The translations under genes were made by a program, and so were the position numbers. The notes under the pieces are model-generated. The model was not told the origin of the DNA and did not search any database. It saw only the letters and a list, made by a program, of their open reading frames with translations. Positions 23,883-33,028 of a stretch of 64,000 nt of DNA are shown here, piece after piece. Within the stretch, counting starts at the first letter, position 1; each line of letters starts with the position of its first letter. Source of the stretch: Mesotaenium endlicherianum (Eukaryota > Streptophyta > Zygnematophyceae > Zygnematales > Mesotaeniaceae); NCBI GenBank assembly GCA_009602735.1, contig WELA01003638.1, positions 620,556 to 684,555 on the forward strand, in the 5' to 3' direction.

Positions 23883-25154
23883 TTATTTTCCAGCCCTGCG
23901 GCTAGGGGGTTTAGGAAGGCAGTCACGACATTCCCATCGTCCTGCCATAATCTCTTCTTTGCCAATGCAGAAAATGTGCCAACGGGCACCACACTTATCG
24001 CAAGTTACCATTGCTTCCTGATCATCCAGCACTTTGCAGCTGGCACAAGGAGTGGCTGGCACCAATTCCTCGGGCACAACTCTAACCGTAGGATCAATAT
24101 TTGGCAAATGGCATAGCGAGCAATTCTGCACGTGGTCTCTCATGGTTTTACCATCAGAACCTTCCAGTTCTAACTCACCATTGTCAAACGCATGTTTCAC
24201 GCGTAAGATCACTACACCTGAACTGGTGTCGATGGTGGTCTTGGTCTGGCGCTTGCGGTAGACGAAGTCTCCTTCTTGAATCTGCGTCATCTGCAAGCGA
24301 TAAATCCCGTCTCGCGTCCTGGCGTAACGCTGCGTATCTCTTTTCTGCGCAATTTTCAGATTGTCCAGCGCAGCCGGCATCATGCGCTCAAATAACGCCT
24401 TACGGCGTACCATCACCTTTAGCAGTTCATCAGGGCTGTCCAAGTCTTTCACCTGTTCAATCTCCTGCTTGATGTTGCTGGGCACTACTGGACTTCTGCC
24501 AAACAGTATCTGATATGGCAAATAATTCGCCAAGGCAGCCTGCTTGCTAAATCCGTAACCCATAACCAGCCATGGCAAGGCCAGATCCCAGTCACGCTTG
24601 TCATGCTCAAGGCAAAACTTGCGCAAAGCAGACTTAATGGTTTGCACCATCCTTTCTGCCAGACAATTTGCTTGCGGATGATATCTAGACGTAGTACGAT
24701 GATCGATGAAGCAACTATCCAAGAGTTTCTGAAAAGACCCTTGGAACTCAGACCCTTGGTCTGTCAGCACTTCTGCTGGAGCTCCATGAAGAACAATCAC
24801 ACCATTGAGGAGCGCTTCCGCGGTCCCTAGACTCTCCTTAGCAGTCAGAGGCACAACCTCTATCCACTTAGAGAAATGCTCAATCATGACCATGATATAC
24901 TTGTTACCTCTCTTAGACAGCGGTAGCTCACCTGCGAGATCGCAGCTCCAGCGGTAGCCTAGGCCCATGATTGGCAAAGGTTGCAAGTGTGGATGTTGCT
25001 GTGTAAAACCAGCCTTGACGCGATCACAGCTTTGGCAGGCCTTGATCACATCTTCACACTGCTGCTTCATGCCCCTCCACCAGTAACACAGCTCCAAAAG
25101 ACTATACGTCTTCTTGACACCATAGTGTCCAGTGTTCTTGTGCATTTCCTGCAC
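23883..25154 (-). CDS. rcMT-1 integrase with C-terminal PHD finger (segment of broken Pol)
   Basis: 423 codons open. The N-terminal zinc-binding HHCC motif is visible (HKNTGHYG...CQSC), then the DDE core: WSCDLAG, LTDQGSEF and the E of LAERM. The C-terminal part has the usual GDFVYRK segment and, in place of a chromodomain, a PHD-type zinc finger at about 370-412: CASC, CDKC, WHIFC and WECRDC, i.e. C4HC3 with the conserved Trp before the last Cys pair. PHD fingers usually read histone H3 tails, so targeting of integration is the likely role (inference). The frame runs on upstream to a stop near 25,180, so the coding region is interrupted from RT-RH. Confidence 0.88.
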   Translation of the reverse strand: MQEMHKNTGHYGVKKTYSLLELCYWWRGMKQQCEDVIKACQSCDRVKAGFTQQHPHLQPLPIMGLGYRWSCDLAGELPLSKRGNKYIMVMIEHFSKWIEVVPLTAKESLGTAEALLNGVIVLHGAPAEVLTDQGSEFQGSFQKLLDSCFIDHRTTSRYHPQANCLAERMVQTIKSALRKFCLEHDKRDWDLALPWLVMGYGFSKQAALANYLPYQILFGRSPVVPSNIKQEIEQVKDLDSPDELLKVMVRRKALFERMMPAALDNLKIAQKRDTQRYARTRDGIYRLQMTQIQEGDFVYRKRQTKTTIDTSSGVVILRVKHAFDNGELELEGSDGKTMRDHVQNCSLCHLPNIDPTVRVVPEELVPATPCASCKVLDDQEAMVTCDKCGARWHIFCIGKEEIMAGRWECRDCLPKPPSRRAGK

Positions 25155-25309
25155 AAGAGCTCGTCTTCTGATGGGTTATGGCACTAACTTCTCCTGACCA
25201 GTTTCTTCAATTTTGAAGAGGTTGTTGCGTTTCCAACAAAACCTTTTAGCTCGATGGCTTACCTGGTCCTTCTCCTTCACTGATAGCCCTTCCAAGTGAG
25301 TTCCCGTCT

Positions 25310-26917
25310 TCAGCCAGTGCATAGTAGCTTGATCTTTCCAGATCTCTGGACTGAACAGGGATAGAGGCTCAGCTTCACCTGANATAGAGGCTCAACTTCA
25401 CCTGATGCTACCATTCCAGCCATTTCGGCTAGGCAGGCCACCAACCCTGCTGGGCTGCTCGGGTCTTCGTCCTCTCCAGCTCCTGTTTTGTCGTCTGAAG
25501 ATGGGTCTGGGTTCCTGCTGAGTCCATCGGCGTTGTTGTTGAGCACTCCTGCTCTGTGCACCACCGTCATTTGGTACTCTTGCAGCTTAAGAGCCCAGCG
25601 AGCCGACTTACCAGTGAGGTCTCCATTCTTCATCAGCCACAGTAATGGTGAGTGATCGGTGATCAGCGTGAAGGGTCTTCCCCACAGATACTCTCTGAAG
25701 TGTGTGACAGCCCAAACCACTGCCAGCAGCTCTCCTTCGTAAAACAAGTAGTTACTCTCCGCTCGATTGTTAGAGCGTGAGGCTAGGGCAATGACATACT
25801 CCTCTCTAGGGCTTGCGGCTTGAGTGAGCACTGCGCCAATTTCCACACGACTCCAGTCAGTTTGCAGATTGAACGGTTTGGAGTAGTCAGGCGTTCGCAA
25901 GACTGGGGCTGTTACGAGCCGCTCCTTAAGCTCGTTCATGGCGTTCTCCTGAGGTTCTGTCCACACAAAAGGTACATCCTTTTTCAGGAGTTCCGTCAAG
26001 GGTTTAGCAATTCTGCTATAATCCTTCACAAACTTACGATAGTATCCGCTTAGCCCTAACAGAGGTTCCAGCTTAGACACATTCGCAGGTGCAGGTATCT
26101 TGTAAATGGCCTCAGTCTTCACAGCCTGAGGGGACATAGCATTGTTCCCAATCTCATGTCTTAGGTAAGGCACGTATGCCTCAAAGAATCTGCACTTCCC
26201 AGGATGCAACTTCATCTGGAATTTCTCCAGGCGCTGGAACACTTGTTCCAAGTGCTCGAGGTGCTCCTCTATGGATTTGCTGAATACTACCACATCGTCA
26301 ATGTATGGTTTAGCAAAATCCAGCTTCTCCGGCACTTTATCCATAGTCCTCTGAGATATGGCTGGAACATATTTCAGCTTAAATGGCATTACTGTCCATT
26401 GCCAAAGTTCCCTTTGAGCCCAGAAAGCGGTCTTACCTCGATCTTTTGTTTTCACAAGGATCTGGTTGAAGCCTTGGCGCAGATCGATGATGCTCAACAC
26501 CTTCCCGGTGGTGGCAATCGCAAAGATCCGCTCCTGCGTAGGCATCACATAGCTGTCTGGCTCTGTGTAGAGATTCACTCGCCTGTAATCTCCACATATA
26601 CGAGTGGCAGTGTAATTGTCGGCCTCGTCCTTTTTAGCGACTACTATTGTGGGAGCCCCATGCACTGAGGTAGATTTTTCAATCATGCGGAGCTTATGCA
26701 GCTCTTCGCAAGTTTTCTCCACACAGTTCCATTCTGTCGGTCTGAGCTTATGCGGCCCAAGCCTGACTGGGTTATCAGTAGTTAGTGTGATCTCACACAC
26801 ACTGGCAGTGGTTCTACCAATCTCCTCCTTAGTAAAAGCAAACACCTTACGGTGTTTCTTCAGCAACCTTTCTACTTGTGCTCTCTGCTGGGCTGAGACC
26901 ATTTTCTCAATGGCCAA
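25310..26917 (-). CDS. rcMT-1 reverse transcriptase-RNase H (segment of broken Pol)
   Basis: Ty3/gypsy RT with YIDD at about 205-208, preceded by DLRQGFNQI and MPFKLKY blocks; RNase H region with LQTDWSRVEIGAVL, YEGELLAVVWAV, LITDHSPLLWL and NADGLSR. Oddities: ICGDYRR where ICVDYR is usual and TDWS where TDAS is usual. The N-terminal part continues from an acidic, Pro/Lys-rich linker (repeats of NQAEKPE type, 26,990-27,070). Towards the C-terminus a 23-bp tandem duplication shifts the frame and the ORF ends soon after. Confidence 0.88.
   Translation of the reverse strand: MAIEKMVSAQQRAQVERLLKKHRKVFAFTKEEIGRTTASVCEITLTTDNPVRLGPHKLRPTEWNCVEKTCEELHKLRMIEKSTSVHGAPTIVVAKKDEADNYTATRICGDYRRVNLYTEPDSYVMPTQERIFAIATTGKVLSIIDLRQGFNQILVKTKDRGKTAFWAQRELWQWTVMPFKLKYVPAISQRTMDKVPEKLDFAKPYIDDVVVFSKSIEEHLEHLEQVFQRLEKFQMKLHPGKCRFFEAYVPYLRHEIGNNAMSPQAVKTEAIYKIPAPANVSKLEPLLGLSGYYRKFVKDYSRIAKPLTELLKKDVPFVWTEPQENAMNELKERLVTAPVLRTPDYSKPFNLQTDWSRVEIGAVLTQAASPREEYVIALASRSNNRAESNYLFYEGELLAVVWAVTHFREYLWGRPFTLITDHSPLLWLMKNGDLTGKSARWALKLQEYQMTVVHRAGVLNNNADGLSRNPDPSSDDKTGAGEDEDPSSPAGLVACLAEMAGMVASGEVEPLXQVKLSLYPCSVQRSGKIKLLCTG
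25360..25405. repeat. 23-bp tandem duplication containing an ambiguous base
   Basis: atagaggctcagcttcacctga is repeated with one substitution; the base at 25,383 is N. The duplication breaks the Pol frame: without it the RT-RH frame would run on towards the integrase. The N at the junction means an assembly error is possible. Confidence 0.85.
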
Positions 26918-27720
26918 AGTCTCAGTTTCAGGTTGCTTCTCCCCAACAAAGGCATCCAGTAGTTGCTATTCCTTGGGTGCAGGTGGGGGCTTTTCGCCCT
27001 CATCCTGGCCCTCAGGCTTTTCTGCCTGATTCTGGCTCTCGGGCTTTTCTGCCTGATTCTTAGGAGGTGGGGTAGCAGGCTTTGCAACTTGCTCCTCCGT
27101 TGCCATAGGCTCTGCAGCCTGTTTCCTAGGCTGTTTACCTTTCCCAATGACGCGTCACCTCTCCTGCAGTGAGGTGTACGTCAGGCGCCTCCGGATGGGT
27201 TGCCTCAGGAACATTTCTTCGTCGACTGCAGTCCAACTGGTCCCGGTTCCTCCTTCTTCACGTGGCCAAGGTTGGTTTGCCACTGGCCAACCTGCAGGAT
27301 CTGTCCTAGGGCTGATTAACCTTCCCCACTCTTGCTCAATAATAGCCATACGGGCGACGGTCGTGTCATACTCCTCCCTTGCGGGTGGTGTGACCGTCCA
27401 TGCCTGCGTCAACGTTTGCGGCCTTTGAGGTGCCGCTAGTCGTGCGAGGAAAGCATCATTTGCTGCGGTCAAGCGGCTGATGGTGTTTCCCAGATCCATC
27501 AGTTCCCATTCTGGGATTGCAGGTGTCATGGGAGCAGGTGCCTCCGACCTCTGCATTCTAAGATCTAATAGTTGCAACAAGGGCGTGTTCATGCATGGCG
27601 GCACACTAATGCCTAATGCCATTGCCCTGCGAATCAAGCCGTCCTCTCCTTCTCTCTGCAGAATATCCCGCAGAGGCGGAGGAGGTTGGGCTGTGGTTCC
27701 TCGCGGAACGCCCTCTCTCT
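26872..27720 (-). pseudogene. rcMT-1 Pol linker region, broken
   Basis: Coding traces in at least two frames between the methyltransferase part and RT. The longer open part (27,155-27,637) contains REEYDTTVARMAIIEQEWG and DEEMFLRQPIRRRLTYTSL, with no recognised domain; an acidic Pro/Lys/Glu-rich stretch follows. A stop or frame change separates it from RT at about 26,945-26,970. Function unknown. Confidence 0.5.
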
Positions 27721-27942
27721 AAGCCTTCCTCTTATGCTTGAAATATTGCTTCAGCATCCTCCTAAAAGATGCGTTACCCTCACGGGCCACCTTGCGCGAC
27801 CCTCGGGCTTACCTTACGCTGTCTCCACTTTAACAGTGCAGGCAGTCACCTCCTGCCGTTGCGGCGGTCGTGCGGTTGACTTGGGCTCTACCACTGGAAG
27901 ACTGGCAGTAGGGGTAACGGATGTTGGTGACCTTAATTCTTC

Positions 27943-28848
27943 TTAAACGTCTGTCGGGCTTGGCCCCATCAGGTGGTCAGCTACCCAGTCGTCTGTCCTC
28001 AGCTCCTGTAAGTCAAGCGAATCCAACTCTGGCGTGGGAAAACGTGGAATTTCTTCCCTGGCGTCCCCTCCTTTGTTGAGTGATGGCAATTCCAACTCTA
28101 AGAAGCCTTGCATCTCTGCATCCTCTCCCTCCTCCGGCTTCTCTGTTCCAGGAGGCGGCGGTTCTTCATCCCCTCCTGTGTTGAGCCTCGCCATGTTGAT
28201 GATGGCCGACTGTAGAGCGCGAGCTGCTTTCGCCACTTTCTCTTCCTTGAGTCGAGGGGCGTCTGCTTCCAACAACTGCTCCATGATTTGCCTGGTGATC
28301 GACTCAGCTGTGCTGCCAACTGTGTCTTGTGGTCGCCCTTTGGTCTCTGGCTCTCGGCTCATCATAACAGGTGTGGCGGGCAATCTCCCGACCGTCTCCT
28401 TCCTGCGTTCTTCAAAAATCACCTCCAGGCAAATGGTCTTTCCAGACCCTCCAGAATTTCCTGAATTCTGATTGCATTCTTCAGCCCATTCGCCAATATT
28501 GCACTGGCGTTCTTCATATCTTGACGTTGCCGCGTCTGGGGATGGGCTTCCAAAGACCTGGTCTTGGGCCATGTTTCGTAACTCAGAAGTGATCTCTTCC
28601 TCCCATTCCGGCATCCTCACAAATATTTGGCCGGAGCGTTCTGCAAATGATGGGACCTCAGGTGATTTACTTGCTGTAGCGCTCGCCAAAGGGTTTGCTT
28701 CACCAGTTGCCTGGTCTTCCATGGCTACGTCTTCTTGCAGCCTTCGCAGCTCTCTTTCCAGAGGGTCGTGTAGAGCCGCCATCCGATTGTCAATTTGCGC
28801 CAGTAGGTCAGCTCCGCCACTCTGGTTTCTCTGAGTGCTTCACCTTGG
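27943..28848 (-). pseudogene. rcMT-1 charged linker ORF after the methyltransferase
   Basis: About 279-300 codons open in the -1 frame relative to the methyltransferase ORF, overlapping its end. It begins with a probable coiled coil (QIDNRMAALHDPLERELRR) and continues acidic and Pro-rich. No domain recognised. No slippery heptamer is seen in the overlap, so the frame change is more likely a 1-nt indel than programmed frameshifting. Confidence 0.5.
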
Positions 28849-29798
28849 TCAACCTCAGCTGCGTCCCTTTCAACACCATATTCTTCTTGTTGCTGATGCG
28901 CTTCCCTGATAGCTCTCTGATCAGAGATTGGCACCACATGGACTCCAATTGTTACTGGTCTCGGCCTGGGCATAGGCTTGTCAGAGAATGTCATCTGCTG
29001 CCAAGTCATAATCGTCTCCACCAACCACGTCATGGAGTGATGCCCAATCATATTGCCGAATATTTTCCCAGCGTCGTCCTGTCCCACCATCGCAACAATT
29101 TCTTGTGCCATGAAATTGGGTACCCCTTGGCACATTCCCTTCTCTTCAGCTGTCGGCTCTCTCCACTGAGCTTCTCTGTCGTGCGCATTCTTAACCAATC
29201 CTTGTCCTCCATTCACGAATGCGCGTGATCCTGGGTATGCCGTGAAGGTGGGCAGCACCACCCTTGGCCGGCCTGGCTCGTTGACGACGTACTGTGGGTA
29301 GGAATCCCTCCTGATCACTGGCTTGGTTTCCACCATCAGTGCTTCTCCCACAGATACTGCCGTTGGTGTGCGTCGCATAATCTCCTCCATCTCCCTCAGG
29401 ATTTCAATGGACATGCCGTTGGTCCAGAATAGTCTGGCCCGGTGTGAGAGTCCTCCGTGCCTGGCGTCGTTGATCAATACATGATGACCCAGGGTGGAGT
29501 CCAAGACCAGCCATGGATCTCCTGGCTTCATCTGGTTGTAATCCATCCCTGCATGTACATTCTCAATCACAAACACTGGTGGGTAGAGATGCTGGCGTTC
29601 CCACAGCATACTGATGATTTTCACCATCCATCCCCAGTGTTGTGCTCGCGGGTCATTGAATCCCCTCCTGTTCCCAGCTTGCGAGAAAGGTTGACAAGGG
29701 AATCCCGCAAAGATCCAGTCAATCCTGTAACCATACAGGTCCTCAGAGTTCACATCGAGAATGTTTCCTCCAGCAAGACGCACCAAACTAGTAGGCAC
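28725..29798 (-). CDS. rcMT-1 C5 cytosine methyltransferase, catalytic part
   Basis: Same frame as the upstream gag-protease ORF, separated from it by a single TAA (29,799-29,801). Motifs in this 357-codon segment: IV AGFPCQPFSQAG with the catalytic Cys at residue 35, VI FVIENVHAG (about 77-84), VIII LSHRARLFWTNG (about 117-128, HRAR in place of QRRR), IX REPTAEEKGMCQGVP (about 213-227) and X GNMIGHHSMTW (about 248-258). Motif I lies in the upstream ORF. All core motifs for AdoMet binding and catalysis are therefore present in order, interrupted only by the TAA. Predicted reaction: transfer of methyl from AdoMet to cytosine C5 in DNA. Confidence 0.9.
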   Translation of the reverse strand: MPTSLVRLAGGNILDVNSEDLYGYRIDWIFAGFPCQPFSQAGNRRGFNDPRAQHWGWMVKIISMLWERQHLYPPVFVIENVHAGMDYNQMKPGDPWLVLDSTLGHHVLINDARHGGLSHRARLFWTNGMSIEILREMEEIMRRTPTAVSVGEALMVETKPVIRRDSYPQYVVNEPGRPRVVLPTFTAYPGSRAFVNGGQGLVKNAHDREAQWREPTAEEKGMCQGVPNFMAQEIVAMVGQDDAGKIFGNMIGHHSMTWLVETIMTWQQMTFSDKPMPRPRPVTIGVHVVPISDQRAIREAHQQQEEYGVERDAAEVDQGEALRETRVAELTYWRKLTIGWRLYTTLWKESCEGCKKT

Positions 29799-32195
29799 TT
29801 ACGCCTTGAAATGGTACATTTGCCGCATCTGACTCATGACCTCCTTAAATGCTGTGAAAGCACTCTCATCATTGTCCACATACAGCACTTTGGATACCTG
29901 GATACCTCGCTGAATCAGTGAGATGGTTCTAGAACCAAGTCCGGCAAACAATTCCAGCACTACTACTCCTCTCCTGCGAATAGGATCTTCCATCCTCACA
30001 ATGCCTTGCGGCAGCGGGTCTACTCCAGGCATCAAATTGGCAGCAGACTTAACTGGATAAGGAACTGGCAGCAGCTCTTGCGGGCCACGGTCCCTGTTAC
30101 TCACAGTTTCCAGTTGCTCCATAATCCGAGGTTGCCAAACCAAGGGAGTCCGCATGTTGACGCTGGTGTAGCCCTCCTCTTTGCGTTGCATGATGAGGTC
30201 ATAATGGTCTGGATACGGGTCATTCACACAACAGTCCAGCAGTCCGTGGTTCGCCTCTCCCGAGCAAACCATTTTTACAGGAATTTCTGTCGGCTGCCGA
30301 TCTGTCGACTGGTGAGTCACCCTCTGCTTCCGCAGGTCAATGAGCATACCCAGGGGAATTAGGACTTTTGTCCCCAAGAGAACATCATAGTTCTCTGCCT
30401 CTGTCACCGTGCATTCTATGAGCAGTGACGCCTCCTCAGGTTTCCCCAAGTTTATTGTGATTTTCACAGGCTTGCGGATGATTCCACAAGACTTTGAAAT
30501 CTGCCCAGATGCAGTCCTCAACTGAAAAAGACTTTCTTTCAGGTCCCTTGTCGTCAATCTCAGAGCTTTCACAGCTTGCTTTCCCAAGATTATTGGCTGT
30601 GCGCCATTGTCCAATAGAATATTGGGAGCGGCCCAGTCGTTGAACGTCAAAACTCTATCCTTGTTCTGCACTCTCACGGTGCTGAAATTAGTAGGCAGCA
30701 AAGCGCTGTTCGCGCCTTCCTCAGCTATGTCCAGCTGCTGTCCGGCTTCTTCAACCGTGAAAGGATACGTAAGACGCAGATCAGCAAGTGAAAGACAAGG
30801 AATGTGCTGAATCCGGTGTTCCACCAGAGCCTTCAGCTTCTCCAGCAAAAAACTAAATGTCTTGCGTGGCTCAGGCCTGGCTTGTCGTAGCTGCGCAACC
30901 TCGTTCTCATCGAGAGTGATCCGAAAGGTCTGAGGAAGCTTCCCAGCATTCCTTGGAACCAAACGGTCATGATCTGCACGCTCCGCAGCCGTTGCAGCCA
31001 CGGCCTTCTCAGGCGTCAGCTTCTCGCCTTTGCAGACGGTCTTTTCGGCCACATCTGCATCATAATAGACATTAGGCACATTTAGTCTTGCAAATTGAGC
31101 TTTCAACTCTGCAATCTCTGCACTCATAGCATCATACTTCTGGTTACCCTTTCGATTACCAGAGTTATCTTTCTCCTTTTTCTTACCCTTATCTGCCTCT
31201 TTCGTGGCAGCATTAGTCCATGGTGGCTTCAGATTTGGGTTCTTGGACCAACACTCATCTTCTGAGTGTCCCTTTTTGCTGTAATGTGCGCATACCTGCG
31301 CCTTGCTAGCAGACAATTGCTTAGCATCCGGGACCGGACAATCTCTCTTCTGATGTCTCAATTTCCCGCAATCCCAACAGCCCTCTGCTGTCTCAACAGC
31401 GTTGGCGTGCTTAGCAAACCTATTGAAAGACCCGCTCTTCTTCTTAAACTGAAAATTAGAGCTATTGGCCTTAGGCTGAAAGGATTCCTCCCTTCTCTCA
31501 GGAGCCATAAGCGTCTTAGAAGCCTCCTTGTACCAGACTTTACCTTCCTCGATATTGCGTGCTATTTCGGCAGCCTCGTTGATGTTCCAGTCGATTCTGC
31601 GTTTCGCAGATAGGTGCGGCCTGACCTCCCGATCTGTGTCTTTACCTAGACACAATAAGAATTTGTCAGCCACAATCCTAGGCTCATAGATTCCTACCTT
31701 CTTGGCAAGGTCTACCAATCTGGATTTGACCTCCATCACTGTCTCGTTCTTCTGACGGACAAAATGCACATAACGGTGCACCTTAAGACTGCGATCCTCT
31801 GGGAATTTTGCTTCAAGCAACTTAAAGAAATGACGCAGACAGTGCTCAGAGTCCAACTGGTCATCCCCAGCCTCCATATCCCTACACCAACTAGCCAACG
31901 CTTGCGCATGGCATGCTTCCGTGGTGGCACTATCACCATGCTGCCCTGTAAAAGGTGCAGCCCTGCGCGTTACTCGTTCCTGAGCATTAGCAATCTTTTC
32001 AGACAATTCTGCACACACTTTACGCAATTCTGCGACAGACCCAGCATCATCATCTCGAGTAGCCGCTCGCTGCTGACCCTCGGTGAGTTGCTTCATGGCA
32101 TCTGTTAATTCTTGTGTTAGTGCAGCTAAGTCTACGCTTTCAACAGGTGCTGCAGGTTTCGCTCTTCCTGATGACAAAGCGGACAGGCGGGCTTT
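29799..32195 (-). CDS. rcMT-1 Gag (C-terminal part), protease and methyltransferase motif I
   Basis: About 798 codons. Order: coiled-coil-like start, gag core, a CCHC zinc knuckle CWDCGKLRHQKRDC and a second degenerate one (CAHYSKKGHSEDEC, Tyr for Cys), a retropepsin-like protease (ILLDNGAQPIILG, later YDVLLGTKVLIPLG), then VVVLELFAGLGSRTIS and LYVDNDES, which are methyltransferase motifs I and II. It ends at TAA 29,799-29,801. The N-terminus is cut off by element B at 32,200. Its frame continues exactly into the open frame at 40,992 when B and one copy of the duplicated target are ignored. Protease and methyltransferase are thus in the gag frame, unlike in elements A and B. Confidence 0.85.
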   Translation of the reverse strand, partial: KARLSALSSGRAKPAAPVESVDLAALTQELTDAMKQLTEGQQRAATRDDDAGSVAELRKVCAELSEKIANAQERVTRRAAPFTGQHGDSATTEACHAQALASWCRDMEAGDDQLDSEHCLRHFFKLLEAKFPEDRSLKVHRYVHFVRQKNETVMEVKSRLVDLAKKVGIYEPRIVADKFLLCLGKDTDREVRPHLSAKRRIDWNINEAAEIARNIEEGKVWYKEASKTLMAPERREESFQPKANSSNFQFKKKSGSFNRFAKHANAVETAEGCWDCGKLRHQKRDCPVPDAKQLSASKAQVCAHYSKKGHSEDECWSKNPNLKPPWTNAATKEADKGKKKEKDNSGNRKGNQKYDAMSAEIAELKAQFARLNVPNVYYDADVAEKTVCKGEKLTPEKAVAATAAERADHDRLVPRNAGKLPQTFRITLDENEVAQLRQARPEPRKTFSFLLEKLKALVEHRIQHIPCLSLADLRLTYPFTVEEAGQQLDIAEEGANSALLPTNFSTVRVQNKDRVLTFNDWAAPNILLDNGAQPIILGKQAVKALRLTTRDLKESLFQLRTASGQISKSCGIIRKPVKITINLGKPEEASLLIECTVTEAENYDVLLGTKVLIPLGMLIDLRKQRVTHQSTDRQPTEIPVKMVCSGEANHGLLDCCVNDPYPDHYDLIMQRKEEGYTSVNMRTPLVWQPRIMEQLETVSNRDRGPQELLPVPYPVKSAANLMPGVDPLPQGIVRMEDPIRRRGVVVLELFAGLGSRTISLIQRGIQVSKVLYVDNDESAFTAFKEVMSQMRQMYHFKA

Positions 32196-32200
32196 CGCAG

Positions 32201-32915
32201 TGAAATGAATCGACTTACCAAATAGGCGATTAACAATTAATAAAGATCTTTATATCAGCAAGTAATCTTATGGTATTTCCGTTAACTAGTTAAACGGCAA
32301 AGGACAATACAGCGGGGAATAATACTCGTAAGTCAAATGCGAGTAAACTAGCATCAATGATGCAAATCAGTAAACTCATACATAAGCAAGGTTAGAAGAC
32401 AGTGCGTATCAATGGCTTCTCGCCTTGGATTCAAAGTTCTCTCAGTAAGCTGTACAAGAGAGTTGGCCTCGTTTCCGAATGCCGAACTCGAGAGCAATGC
32501 CTAGCATATGTACATGGAATGAGTTTACTGTTCAACGGTCAGTGCGATGGCACCGCCTACCCGGGAGTTAACCACGTTGGTAGGACCTCGGTTAACCAAA
32601 TCCACCGCCATCTCCCATCATCCCGAATAGCCATCCATCATAGGGATGTCATCTGGCTATTCATCTAGCATATCGCACTTAGATGCATATCAAGGCAGTT
32701 CGCTGCTACCGAGTACGGAAGTCAGCTGGCTGTCAAAGAATGGGTCAGCAAGCTGACTTATATGGACTTCAGCCTGCTGCTTTCGGCTGAGTCATTAAAC
32801 TGATAATTATGTAAAGTCCAGCAGACTGACTATTAACTAAAGTTCAGCAGGCTGAACTTAATTAACTATTATATTTAAATGAATATTATATCCACTAATA
32901 TACTGATTCATTACA
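32201..32915 (-). repeat. Element B 3' LTR
   Basis: 715 bp, TGAAATGAATCG to GATTCATTACA on the plus strand; partner of 40,271-40,991 with small indels and about 15-20 substitutions. Confidence 0.93.
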
Positions 32916-32930
32916 ATCCCTCCAACTTAA
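32916..32930 (-). promoter_or_regulatory. Element B polypurine tract
   Basis: TTAAGTTGGAGGGAT on the minus strand directly before the 3' LTR. A 13-nt copy of its core also occurs between pol and ORF3 (34,912-34,924). Confidence 0.7.
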
Positions 32931-33028
32931 CTTGTTGTCGCCTCGACAACATTAAACTGCAGAAATTTTAAATAAGGGAACTGAACCTGACCAGCCTCCC
33001 TTACTGACTGCCTCTTCAGCGTGTCACC

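Noticed and set aside
28725-28848. Programmed -1 frameshift after the rcMT-1 methyltransferase
   Set aside because: The two frames overlap, but no slippery heptamer in the right phase was found; a 1-nt indel is simpler.
29787-29801. 15-nt intron removing the TAA in the rcMT-1 methyltransferase
   Set aside because: GTAAGT...CTACTAG has the right ends, but 15 nt is far below the size of spliceosomal introns.
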